From the NCBI GenBank assembly GCA_965243145.1, contig CBDEUB010000002.1, positions 1,922,001 through 1,986,000 on the forward strand: 64,000 bases of DNA, read 5' to 3'. This document shows, piece after piece, positions 35,954-43,371 of the stretch. The DNA is from CBDBLK01 sp965243145. Lineage in GTDB: Bacteria > Bdellovibrionota > Bacteriovoracia > Bacteriovoracales > Bacteriovoracaceae. The notes under the pieces are model-generated. The model was given only the letters and a program-made list of their open reading frames with translations. It was not told the DNA's origin and did no database searches. Positions within the stretch are counted from its first letter, which is position 1. Each line of letters starts with the position of its first letter. The position numbers were made by a program, and so were the translations under genes.

Positions 35954-36685
35954 CTATAATTTGGGCAATTTAACGGGAAGTGGCCGCTGGACAAAGATTT
36001 TGCTTTGTGTTAGATGGCATTGGTAGGCCAAAATTTCAACTTTGGCATGGTTCGCCTCGACCACCAGTTTGGCATAATCGGGGTCAATATGTTGCGCTGG
36101 GGCAAAAGCGTGAACATCTTGGCGATTGACAATATACAGCATAACGGCGCGGGTATTTTCGCGGGCGAGTTGAATCAGTTGTCTGAGGTGTTTTTGCCCG
36201 CGGATGGAAACCGCATCGGGAAAAAGGCCCAAATTGTGTTCACCTAATAAGGTGACATTTTTAACTTCCACAAAGCAGGGATTTTTGAAAGTGCCAGGCC
36301 GAGAGGGGAGTTCACCATCGTGCAAGAGAAAATCGAGACGCGATGTGCCTATCTTTACTTCGGGCACGAGGTGCTTGTGGCCCTGGAGTTCCTCGACGGT
36401 GCCATTTTGAATCGCCTCTTTGGCCAGTTGGTTGGTGCGGGAAGTGTTGACTCCAATCCAGCTTTTCCCGTTATGAGTCATTTCCAAGCTGTAGGGCAAT
36501 TTGCGTTTGGAATGGGGGTAGTGGGACAGGCGCACCTTTTGGCCAGGTTCCCAACAGGTTTTCATGGAACCCGTATTGGCAACATGGGCGGTGACAATTT
36601 CGCCGCCTTCTAGTTCAACATCGGCCAAAAACCTTTTGTACCTTTTGAGTATGTGTCCCTCAATGCAAGGGGTTGGCAGTTCCAT
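35954..36685 (-). CDS. sfsA: SfsA family protein
   Basis: SfsA was named for sugar fermentation stimulation. It has an OB-like N-terminal part and a PD-(D/E)XK-nuclease-like C-terminal domain, and its true activity is unsettled. The 243-residue protein shows the family blocks R-Y-K-R-F-L-A-D-V, H-V-A-N-T-G-S-M, L-E-M-T-H-N-G-K-S-W-I-G-V-N-T, S-R-L-D-F-L-L and F-V-E-V-K-N-V-T-L. It is divergent from the exonuclease gene with 52 nt between the starts. Confidence 0.93.
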   Translation of the reverse strand: MELPTPCIEGHILKRYKRFLADVELEGGEIVTAHVANTGSMKTCWEPGQKVRLSHYPHSKRKLPYSLEMTHNGKSWIGVNTSRTNQLAKEAIQNGTVEELQGHKHLVPEVKIGTSRLDFLLHDGELPSRPGTFKNPCFVEVKNVTLLGEHNLGLFPDAVSIRGQKHLRQLIQLARENTRAVMLYIVNRQDVHAFAPAQHIDPDYAKLVVEANHAKVEILAYQCHLTQSKIFVQRPLPVKLPKL

Positions 36686-36737
36686 TTGGTGCCCATATTA
36701 TGCTGAAAAATAGTGGCCAGGCAAGGCGGGAGCGGAC

Positions 36738-37316
36738 ATGAGATACCTTTCCATTGACATCGAGGCGACCGGACTCAAAGAGCATGACCTCATTATTGAA
36801 TTGGGCATGATTCCCTTTTGCACAGACGATGCCGAAATGAGGGAAGATTTGTCTTGGCACAGTTTTATTCAGTGTCCCTCTTTTGAAGAACTACGGCCAA
36901 AGCTCGACACTTGGGCCATCGAGCACAATCGGGAACTGATCGGAAAAGCGCACCGGGAAGGCATAAATCTCGATCAGCTTAAAATCGAATGGGAGCGGTA
37001 TTTGGCCTCGCCGGAAATAAAAGAATATTTTGCGAATAAAAAGATAACCCTTTTTGGAAAATCTCTAAGTGCTATCGACCTCCCCTTTCTCAACCGGGAT
37101 TTGGGGTACGATTGGATGAGGCATTATTTTGAACACCGCCAACTCGACCTTTCGAGCGTCGCCCATTATTTAGTGGATAAAAAATCGATTCCTTCCGATT
37201 GTGTTCGCGGAAGTCAATTGTCCGAACACTTGGGGTTTGGAGAGGTGGCCCATACGGCGCTGGAGGATGCACGCAATACGGCGCTGATGTATCTCAAGAT
37301 TTTGGGCCAACAATAA
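36738..37316 (+). CDS. DEDDh-type 3'-5' exonuclease domain protein
   Basis: The 192-residue protein is a stand-alone RNase T / DnaQ-like exonuclease. The five metal-binding/catalytic residues can be placed: D7 and E9 (S-I-D-I-E-A-T-G), D114 (S-A-I-D-L-P-F-L), H172 and D177 (A-H-T-A-L-E-D). It could act on DNA or short RNA, and the sequence does not tell which. It resembles oligoribonuclease in size but lacks that family's typical wording. Its 3' end faces the M23 gene with only 5 nt between stops. Confidence 0.85.
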   Translation: MRYLSIDIEATGLKEHDLIIELGMIPFCTDDAEMREDLSWHSFIQCPSFEELRPKLDTWAIEHNRELIGKAHREGINLDQLKIEWERYLASPEIKEYFANKKITLFGKSLSAIDLPFLNRDLGYDWMRHYFEHRQLDLSSVAHYLVDKKSIPSDCVRGSQLSEHLGFGEVAHTALEDARNTALMYLKILGQQ

Positions 37317-37321
37317 AGCAA

Positions 37322-37975
37322 CTACTTTTTAAAGGCGGCAAAGTGGCCAGGGTTGAGTGCTTTGGAGTCGTGGCGGATTTCAAAGTGCAAGTGTACGCCG
37401 GTACTTTTTCCAGTTTTGCCCATCTTGGCGATCACTTGCCCGCGACGAACTGATGCCCCCTTTTGAGTGAGATTTTTTTGAGCGTGGGCGTAGACAGTAA
37501 AAAATCCGTGTTGGTGGGCCAAAACAGTGAGGTTGCCGTAACCTCCTAGGTCGTTTCCGCTGTAGACGACAATGCCATCAGCGGCGGCCACAATGGGAGT
37601 CCCCAGGGGGGCGGGAATGTCGATGCCTTTGTGCTGGCGGCCCCAGCGTTTTCCAAAGCGGCTGCTGACTTTTGTGGAAGTGGGAACTGGCCAGGCAAAC
37701 ATTCCCGAATCAAACATAGCGCGCGACAGGTGGGTGACATTACCGGAACCCAAGATGCCCCGTTCGAGGGGAACAAAAATCCATTGGCCAGCGGGGTGGC
37801 GGTAGCGGGAGTTAAAGGCCCTGAGTCGCCAGTTGGGGACTCCGTATATTTGGGCAATGGATTCCCAAGTGTCGCCGGGGGCCGGCCTGATATGGTGGCC
37901 ACTGCGGTGGTGGGCGCAGCCAAACAGGCCTGAAAAAAGGCCTAAAATGGCGGAAAAATAGAAAAATCTCTTCAT
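37322..37975 (-). CDS. LysM/M23 peptidase-family lipoprotein
   Basis: The 217-residue protein has a lipoprotein signal (L-F-G-C, Cys20), a LysM-like peptidoglycan-binding segment (about 32-70, P-G-D-T-W-E-S-I-A-Q-I-Y-G-V), and an M23 LytM domain. Zinc ligands are present: H115-x3-D119 (H-K-G-I-D), H164 and H195-x-H197 (H-L-H-F-E). It is therefore probably an active peptidoglycan endopeptidase, not an EnvC/NlpD-type inactive activator. The start codon directly follows a strong hairpin and lacks a free Shine-Dalgarno. Confidence 0.9.
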   Translation of the reverse strand: MKRFFYFSAILGLFSGLFGCAHHRSGHHIRPAPGDTWESIAQIYGVPNWRLRAFNSRYRHPAGQWIFVPLERGILGSGNVTHLSRAMFDSGMFAWPVPTSTKVSSRFGKRWGRQHKGIDIPAPLGTPIVAAADGIVVYSGNDLGGYGNLTVLAHQHGFFTVYAHAQKNLTQKGASVRRGQVIAKMGKTGKSTGVHLHFEIRHDSKALNPGHFAAFKK

Positions 37976-37976
37976 A

Positions 37977-37996
37977 AGAGGCCCTTTTGGGCCTCT
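37977..37996 (-). promoter_or_regulatory. 8-bp GC-rich hairpin touching the M23 gene start codon
   Basis: On the - strand AGAGGCCC, loop AAAA, and GGGCCTCT form a perfect stem that ends one nucleotide before the ATG at 37975. Any Shine-Dalgarno would have to be inside the stem or above it (AGAGAGG). Such a structure would be expected to affect initiation. Without a U-run after it, it is not a standard terminator in this direction. Confidence 0.6.
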
Positions 37997-38009
37997 CTAT
38001 TGCCCTATT

Positions 38010-38026
38010 TGGCGGATGGGCCGCCA
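38010..38026. promoter_or_regulatory. second small hairpin in the M23 leader
   Basis: TGGCGG and CCGCCA form a perfect 6-bp stem with a 5-nt loop, 13 nt upstream of the hairpin at the start codon. Together the two make the M23 leader unusually structured. Confidence 0.45.
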
Positions 38027-38090
38027 TTGAGTCCGTTCAGATGGTTAGAACCTGATAGATTTTATTCGGTTTTTTGAGAAAAAAACTTGA

Positions 38091-38116
38091 GAATTTTACT
38101 TTAGAATTTTACTTTA
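38091..38116. repeat. 13-bp perfect tandem repeat
   Basis: The unit GAATTTTACTTTA occurs twice head to tail in an AT-rich spacer between the 325-residue protein gene and the M23 gene. It could be a paired protein-binding site or simple slippage. Confidence 0.6.
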
Positions 38117-38146
38117 GAAAATAGTAAATAAATTTTGTTTTAAAAA

Positions 38147-39124
38147 CTAAAAATTAAAGTTTCTTACGCTAAATTTGGATTTGATTTGTTCCCAAAGCAA
38201 TGGCCACTCTGCTTCGGGTATTTGCCTGACATAGCGGCCAACTTGACGATTTCTTGCGCGAAGAAGAAACTCCGCCTTAAATTTTGTGGCCACACCACTT
38301 TGTCCGAGCCAAATTTCAGCGGCCTCTCCCAAACTTTTTGCTGGGCCTTGTTTTTGCAGGTGAATCAACGAGGAGTAAGTTTCGGTTATGGCCCTAATCT
38401 CCTCGGCAAAATAGGTCGGTTTACCATCTCTTTTTACGGGAAATATTTCTTTAAAACCGAAGAGAAATTCTTCTAAAAAATTGATTACGGAAGGATTGGA
38501 TGAATCCAGGCCACTTAGCAATATTCGTTGGGTTTGTTCTAAAGAGTGTTCTCCTTCTAAAAGGCCCATAAAATCTTGGGCCAGGTCAGTGGCGACAGTT
38601 TTACCCACGCTGGTGTGTTTCAACGACTCGATTGCTGCGCCCGCTCGAATGGCATCATGTGCAAGCAGGCCGTTTCTGATCACGACAATGACATCAGCGG
38701 CGAGTTCATCGGAAATATCCTGCGCCTCCAAGACTTTCAAGACGGTGTTGAGACAAAAGCAATGGGAAAAGTACATGGCCAGTAATTCGCTTTTCAAGTC
38801 CAATCTCTTTCGTGATTTGGCGATTAAGTAGGGGACGAATTTTTTATTTAAAAAGAGTTTCCAAGGTGTGGGAATTTCATTTCCGCTTTTGAGGCCATCG
38901 AGGGATTTTTCCAGGTCTTTGCTTTCTTCCAGGAGGGACAAAATGCGATCTCCGTGTTGTTCCCAACTTTCGATCATCGGTGCATTTTCCCGTTTAAATT
39001 GTTCGTCCAGTATGTCTTGCAACAGGACTTTTGCGGAGTTGGAACAGTTTTTATCACTGCTGTTAGAGGGGCAAGAAAGGAAAACGAGAATAACAGATAT
39101 AAAAAATTTAAACATGTTCACCAT
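38147..39124 (-). CDS. hypothetical exported helical protein (325 residues)
   Basis: I do not recognise this protein. It starts with a hydrophobic export signal (residues 5-18) that ends in a Cys (V-F-L-S-C), which would be an atypical lipobox. The rest is mainly helical and leucine-rich with a basic C-terminus, without motifs I can name. It lies 9 nt downstream of surE on the same strand, so it is probably in its operon, and is followed by a 170-nt structured spacer. Location in the envelope is inferred from the signal sequence. Confidence 0.7.
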   Translation of the reverse strand: MVNMFKFFISVILVFLSCPSNSSDKNCSNSAKVLLQDILDEQFKRENAPMIESWEQHGDRILSLLEESKDLEKSLDGLKSGNEIPTPWKLFLNKKFVPYLIAKSRKRLDLKSELLAMYFSHCFCLNTVLKVLEAQDISDELAADVIVVIRNGLLAHDAIRAGAAIESLKHTSVGKTVATDLAQDFMGLLEGEHSLEQTQRILLSGLDSSNPSVINFLEEFLFGFKEIFPVKRDGKPTYFAEEIRAITETYSSLIHLQKQGPAKSLGEAAEIWLGQSGVATKFKAEFLLRARNRQVGRYVRQIPEAEWPLLWEQIKSKFSVRNFNF

Positions 39125-39133
39125 TCACCTCGT

Positions 39134-39931
39134 TCAATTGGCCATAACCAATTCTTGATTTAATTTGTCGGCAATTTGTTTCCACTCGTCATCATACTGT
39201 GCCGGATCAACTCCCGCAAGCCCTAATAACGAAAGCGAGATAAGGCCGTGATAGATGGCATAGCTGTCGGTGCCCTCTTCTCGATCGAGGCCCTGTCTCG
39301 TGCCGGCAATCCAGTAATAGGGCCTTCCCTTGAGATCAATTCTTTCTTCGATGTCTTCGCTGTATTCCAGAAATCCCGGCCGAGTTAGTGCTACGCCCTT
39401 GATTTTGGAGAGGGGAAGGTTGGGAATATTGACATTGAGAATGGCCAGGGGGGGAATGAGTTTATTGACACCTTCCTCCAACAGACGGGAGATGAAATGG
39501 GTGGCAGTTTCAAAGTGATATGTTTTTTCTTGGTGGCCAAGGAGATGGGTGGCCAAGCTAACGGCAATTCCGGGAACTTGGCGTATGGATGCTTCTCTGG
39601 CCGCGGCCACGGTGCCCGAATAATAAATATCTTGGGAGAGGTTCGGCCCAAGATTAATGCCACTGATGACGAGGTCAGGGCGGTTTGGCCCACTGGAAAA
39701 GTATTTTAGGCCTAACAAAATGCAGTCTGCGGGGAAGCCGTCACAGGCGTATGTATCTTCGGCAACTTTGGCCACTCTTAGAGGGTGTCCCAAGCTGATC
39801 GTGTGTCCTGTGGCGGAGCGCTCTTGGTAGGGTGCCACGACGACGATTTGGTGATTTTGTTTGAGGTATTGGACGAGGGATTTCATGCCTTCGGCGTGGA
39901 TGCCGTCGTCGTTGGAAATGAGGATGCGCAT
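39134..39931 (-). CDS. surE: 5'-nucleotidase SurE
   Basis: SurE is a metal-dependent nucleoside monophosphate / survival phosphatase. The 265-residue protein has the N-terminal metal site S-N-D-D-G-I (N7, D8, D9), the V-V-A-P-x-x-x-R-S-A-T-G-H block, the S-G-I-N-x-G-P-N-L motif and Y-Y-S-G-T-V-A-A-A-R-E. It starts at ATG 39931, 17 nt after the preceding gene's stop. Confidence 0.95.
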   Translation of the reverse strand: MRILISNDDGIHAEGMKSLVQYLKQNHQIVVVAPYQERSATGHTISLGHPLRVAKVAEDTYACDGFPADCILLGLKYFSSGPNRPDLVISGINLGPNLSQDIYYSGTVAAAREASIRQVPGIAVSLATHLLGHQEKTYHFETATHFISRLLEEGVNKLIPPLAILNVNIPNLPLSKIKGVALTRPGFLEYSEDIEERIDLKGRPYYWIAGTRQGLDREEGTDSYAIYHGLISLSLLGLAGVDPAQYDDEWKQIADKLNQELVMAN

Positions 39932-39948
39932 GGTGTTTGACTTTGGTT

Positions 39949-40605
39949 CTACTCCGGCAGGGCCAATTTTGTGAAATAATCTTCAAATCGGGGCAAATTG
40001 GCCTTACGGTAGCAGATTTCGACGGAAGAGTCTACTGGCAAGGAAGTGGCGTAAAAATAAAAATATTCCGAGAAACTTGGCAGCATAGTGCTGTCCCATT
40101 TGCGCGTCAAGTAAAGGGGAATACCGTTGGGACGGACGGCGCTAATTTGGGCATTGAGGTTGGCCGCAAAATCGATCAAGTGGCCTCGTTTGTGGGCCTG
40201 TTCAAGCAGGGCAATGTTGAGCACCAATCCTTGCAGAGCGGGGAGAGCGAGCAAATCTTTGAGATTTCGGTCGAGGCGGTAGTGCCAGATAAAGGGAGTA
40301 TTAAATTTTTGGTAAAAATCGGCATCTAGTGAATCGGAAAATTCGAGAATAATATTTGCAGGAGAATTTTGGGTTTGGGGAATTTCGCCCACTATTTTTT
40401 CGATGACAAAATCTTTTTCATTGCAGAAATGCAAATAGGCCCAATCGTGGGTACTTAGGCGTTGTGAAACCAATTCTTGAAATAAATATTGTTGAATAAA
40501 ATTAAACGAGGTGGGCCTAAAATCAAAACCAAAATGATTCACCCCAAGCCGCTTGAGGGTTTGGATAATTTCGTGGCCATAAATGCCTTCAATTCGGTAA
40601 AGCAT
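39949..40605 (-). CDS. TrpF-like (phosphoribosylanthranilate isomerase-like) barrel protein of unknown function
   Basis: The 218-residue protein starts L-Y-R-I-E-G-I-Y-G and carries L-K-R-L-G-V-N-H-F-G-F-D-F-R-P-T-S, which recalls the first strands of TrpF (G-A-D-x-x-G-F-x-F-x-x-x-S-x-R). The catalytic cysteine expected in the first strand (K-I-C-G) is replaced, so isomerase activity is unlikely. I chose ATG 40605 because a longer GTG start at 40629 would lie inside an inverted repeat element. It sits between lptD and surE on the same strand. Function is unknown. Confidence 0.65.
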   Translation of the reverse strand: MLYRIEGIYGHEIIQTLKRLGVNHFGFDFRPTSFNFIQQYLFQELVSQRLSTHDWAYLHFCNEKDFVIEKIVGEIPQTQNSPANIILEFSDSLDADFYQKFNTPFIWHYRLDRNLKDLLALPALQGLVLNIALLEQAHKRGHLIDFAANLNAQISAVRPNGIPLYLTRKWDSTMLPSFSEYFYFYATSLPVDSSVEICYRKANLPRFEDYFTKLALPE

Positions 40606-40617
40606 AACCTCTTTTTT

Positions 40618-40744
40618 GTAATAACTCACACTTCAGGCCATCTTGTGAGTCAGCTTCGCCATCGCTTCTTGCGGTGTGCAGGGAGCACGCCTCAGTCACT
40701 CTGTCTCGCTTCCTCCCAATCTGACCCAAATTGTGAGTTATTAC
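40618..40744. repeat. 127-bp structured element bounded by 13-bp perfect inverted repeats
   Basis: GTAATAACTCACA (40618-40630) and TGTGAGTTATTAC (40732-40744) are exact reverse complements. Inside is a stem of GGTGTGC (40673-40679) with GCACGCC (40685-40691) around an AGGGA loop, closed with one G-U pair. The interior is much more GC-rich than its ends. No target-site duplication and no coding content are visible. It could be a miniature transposon-like (MITE/REP) element or a structured RNA. Confidence 0.6.
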
Positions 40745-40751
40745 CTTGCTA

Positions 40752-40782
40752 CACTCACAGTTTTTTAGTTGGGGTGTGAGTG
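40752..40782. promoter_or_regulatory. 8-bp hairpin sharing the ACTCACA/TGTGAGT motif
   Basis: CACTCACA (40752-40759) and TGTGAGTG (40775-40782) form a perfect stem with a 15-nt loop, only 7 bp from the end of the 127-bp element. A T-run follows on the + strand near 40789-40796. Both lptD and the next gene are on the - strand, so it is not an obvious terminator for them. Confidence 0.45.
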
Positions 40783-40860
40783 GCCACCCTTTTTTTATGA
40801 TAGCGAATTTTACTCAAACGGTGTCTAGGAGGGCCAGCGGGGAAAGTTATGCCCTTTGAG

Positions 40861-43371
40861 TTAAGAATTATTGGGAGAAGAAAAAGCGCTGTTATTAAAG
40901 TTGACCATAAAATTGACTGAAAAATCCGATTCTTCAATTTCTTTGCGGTATCTCAATCCCAGTTTCCAGCAATTATTGCTGGGAGAGTAGATGGTTTCGT
41001 AGGTGGCAAGATTCACCCGTTCCCTCTCATAGTCGTAATCCCAAGAGAAGCGGAAGAGGAAGCGATCGTTAAATTGGTATTCTCCGCCTAGGGCAATGGC
41101 CTTGTTAATGTGGTCTTCCAAAGTATTATACTTTAATGCTGTGGAGAGATTCCCGCGATCGAAATGACTTTTGAAATCAACGGTGAAGACATGTTTGCGC
41201 GAACTATAGAAATAGTATTCTTGCACGCTGGAAGAAAAATGCCCCAGATTTATTCCAGCGTCGATGAATAATCGAGTTAATTTATCTTTGTAGTTGGAAC
41301 TTTGTTCATTGAAGTCGTAACCTTGGGAAACTTTGAAGAAACTAACTTTGTCGTATTGAAAGTTATCTCGAAGTCCTCTTCCATCGTCGAAAATATTGAC
41401 ATCCATGGCGGTTTTGCGCACGAGCGTATTGTTCCATTGCAGTTCAATGGTGTTGTTGATGGGGAATGAGGTTTTACTGATTTCGTTGTTGTATTCAGAT
41501 TCTTTTTCGCGGATGGCATCTATGGGATCGAATTGGCCAGCGCCACTTTCATCCTGGATTTGATTTAAAAAGCGTTGGTTTCCTTTGAGTTTTTGATTTT
41601 CCAGAAAGTAGTGTTTGAGTTCAAATCTTTGAATGTGGCGGTAACTGTGTTTTTTAATGATGTATTTGGACTCTGCAATTTTGGGAGTGTTGGAAGGAAT
41701 ACTACCCATATATCCTTGATAGAGGGAAGGGCCGGATTTCTGTTCTTGCGGTTTGAGTAGATATACATTTTCAGGGGAAATGATTTTGTTGTATGCCAAA
41801 CCAAAAGTCTTTTCTAGTTCTATAAACAATTCAGTTTTTTGGGCAAATCCACCTTTGGAAAATTTTTTTTGGTTTTCTTCGTGGGGAAAATAGTAATTTT
41901 GATAGTTCAAAGTCGTACTGGTTTTTCCATGAATGGGGCCAAGTTGTCCGAAACTCCAAGTCAGAGTGGGGGCCAAATTATAGCGGGTGGCATTCCTCAA
42001 GAACGCCTGTTCTTGCCGATGGTTTTGTTTAAAAACGGTGGCGTCTCCTTCAAAATCAAAAGTAATATTGTGGAGCATAGGGATTCGGGATTGAAATATC
42101 CGGTAGGGGATCGTATTCAATTTTATTTTGGGCAAAATTTGAACGAAACGGTGATCAAATTCTAGCGTTTGGGCAAAGAGTTGATTTCTTCTAAAATGGC
42201 CCTCCGTACTCATGGCCAACCAGTTATTTCTATAATCGACAAATGAACTTGCTCCCAAGTCGCTGCCTTGTATTTGTTCGTCGAGAAAATCACCGATACC
42301 CCGATCAATATCGAGGTCTCGTGAAAAATTATGGTAAAAATGGTGGTTCCAATTTTTGCTGGAATTAAAATGGTGTTCCCATTCGCTCAAATGTCTAAAA
42401 GTTGAATCTTCGTTGGCATCGTAGGAATGTTTGTTGGGAGAATAAATTTTGTCATCTAGGTGTAAGCTGTTAAATTCGTACCACAAATTTTCTCTAGGAG
42501 TGTGGCGGAATTGAAGTTCGTTGCCCCAACCTCTAGTACCAAAACTGGAAGGTGTGAGAGTCATATCCGAACTCTGGGTTATGGCCCAAAACCAGGGTTG
42601 GCGGTAGCGCAGTCCTTCTTTTAAATCCCAATTGAGTTTTGGAAAGAGCAGGCCAGTTTCACGATTTTTTTTGATGGGCAAGACAATATAGGGTATGTAC
42701 ATGACCGTTACGCCTTTAACTTTGATATAGGCGTGGTTGATATGAAGGTACTCGTTGGGAATAATTCTAATTTTTCGGCCAAAAATAGACCACGATTCGG
42801 GACAATCTTTGCAAGTTGTGTATTCGGCATCAGTGCATATAATTTCACCGTTGGGCAAACGGGAAAAGCGTTTGCCCAAGATGACATAATCATCGCTAAG
42901 AATACGGGCATTTTGCAAATTGAAGAGCTTGGTTTTAAAATTGTATTCCAATTTGGTTCCATACAATGTCATTTTAGGGCTGACATGGCGAATGTTGCCC
43001 TCTATGATGGCCAGGCCAGTGTCAAATTGAAAATTGGCCCGTTCTCCGTAGATCGTGTTGCCTTGGTAGGTGATAATGACATTCCCAATTGCCGAAAATT
43101 TGCGTTCTCTGGAATTTCTAAAGGCCTTATCAGAGATGATGTGAATATTGTTTTTAATGCCGAAGCTAAATTCTTCGCGGCCCCAAGAATTAGGGGTGGA
43201 TAGAATCAGAAGCGGGAAGATTAGGCCCGTTGAGAGCGTAAAGTTCTCTAAGGAAGGAACCCAAGAAATAGTACGACCCCGTGACCAAATATATTTTTGA
43301 TCGGTTGCGTTCCATTTTCTCCAAGGCCAAAGGAATATTTTTGCAAAATGAAATGTGTTTGGATTTTTCAA
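40861..43371 (-). CDS. lptD: LPS assembly protein LptD (start unresolved)
   Basis: LptD is the outer-membrane barrel that inserts LPS together with LptE. The frame contains the periplasmic jelly-roll repeats (S-A-I-G-N-V-I-I-T-Y-Q-G-N-T-I-Y-G-E-R-A, then L-F-N-L-Q-N-A-R). The conserved Y-I-P-Y-I-V-L-P-I-K barrel entry and a long barrel domain follow, ending in F-M-V-N-F-N-N-S-A-F. A signal-like hydrophobic stretch lies at about 43236-43192. No ATG, GTG or TTG occurs in frame between there and TTG 43371, which overlaps folC by 182 nt. I give 43371 only as the nearest ordinary start codon. Four cysteines occur in the mature N-terminal part. Confidence 0.85.
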   Translation of the reverse strand: MKNPNTFHFAKIFLWPWRKWNATDQKYIWSRGRTISWVPSLENFTLSTGLIFPLLILSTPNSWGREEFSFGIKNNIHIISDKAFRNSRERKFSAIGNVIITYQGNTIYGERANFQFDTGLAIIEGNIRHVSPKMTLYGTKLEYNFKTKLFNLQNARILSDDYVILGKRFSRLPNGEIICTDAEYTTCKDCPESWSIFGRKIRIIPNEYLHINHAYIKVKGVTVMYIPYIVLPIKKNRETGLLFPKLNWDLKEGLRYRQPWFWAITQSSDMTLTPSSFGTRGWGNELQFRHTPRENLWYEFNSLHLDDKIYSPNKHSYDANEDSTFRHLSEWEHHFNSSKNWNHHFYHNFSRDLDIDRGIGDFLDEQIQGSDLGASSFVDYRNNWLAMSTEGHFRRNQLFAQTLEFDHRFVQILPKIKLNTIPYRIFQSRIPMLHNITFDFEGDATVFKQNHRQEQAFLRNATRYNLAPTLTWSFGQLGPIHGKTSTTLNYQNYYFPHEENQKKFSKGGFAQKTELFIELEKTFGLAYNKIISPENVYLLKPQEQKSGPSLYQGYMGSIPSNTPKIAESKYIIKKHSYRHIQRFELKHYFLENQKLKGNQRFLNQIQDESGAGQFDPIDAIREKESEYNNEISKTSFPINNTIELQWNNTLVRKTAMDVNIFDDGRGLRDNFQYDKVSFFKVSQGYDFNEQSSNYKDKLTRLFIDAGINLGHFSSSVQEYYFYSSRKHVFTVDFKSHFDRGNLSTALKYNTLEDHINKAIALGGEYQFNDRFLFRFSWDYDYERERVNLATYETIYSPSNNCWKLGLRYRKEIEESDFSVNFMVNFNNSAFSSPNNS

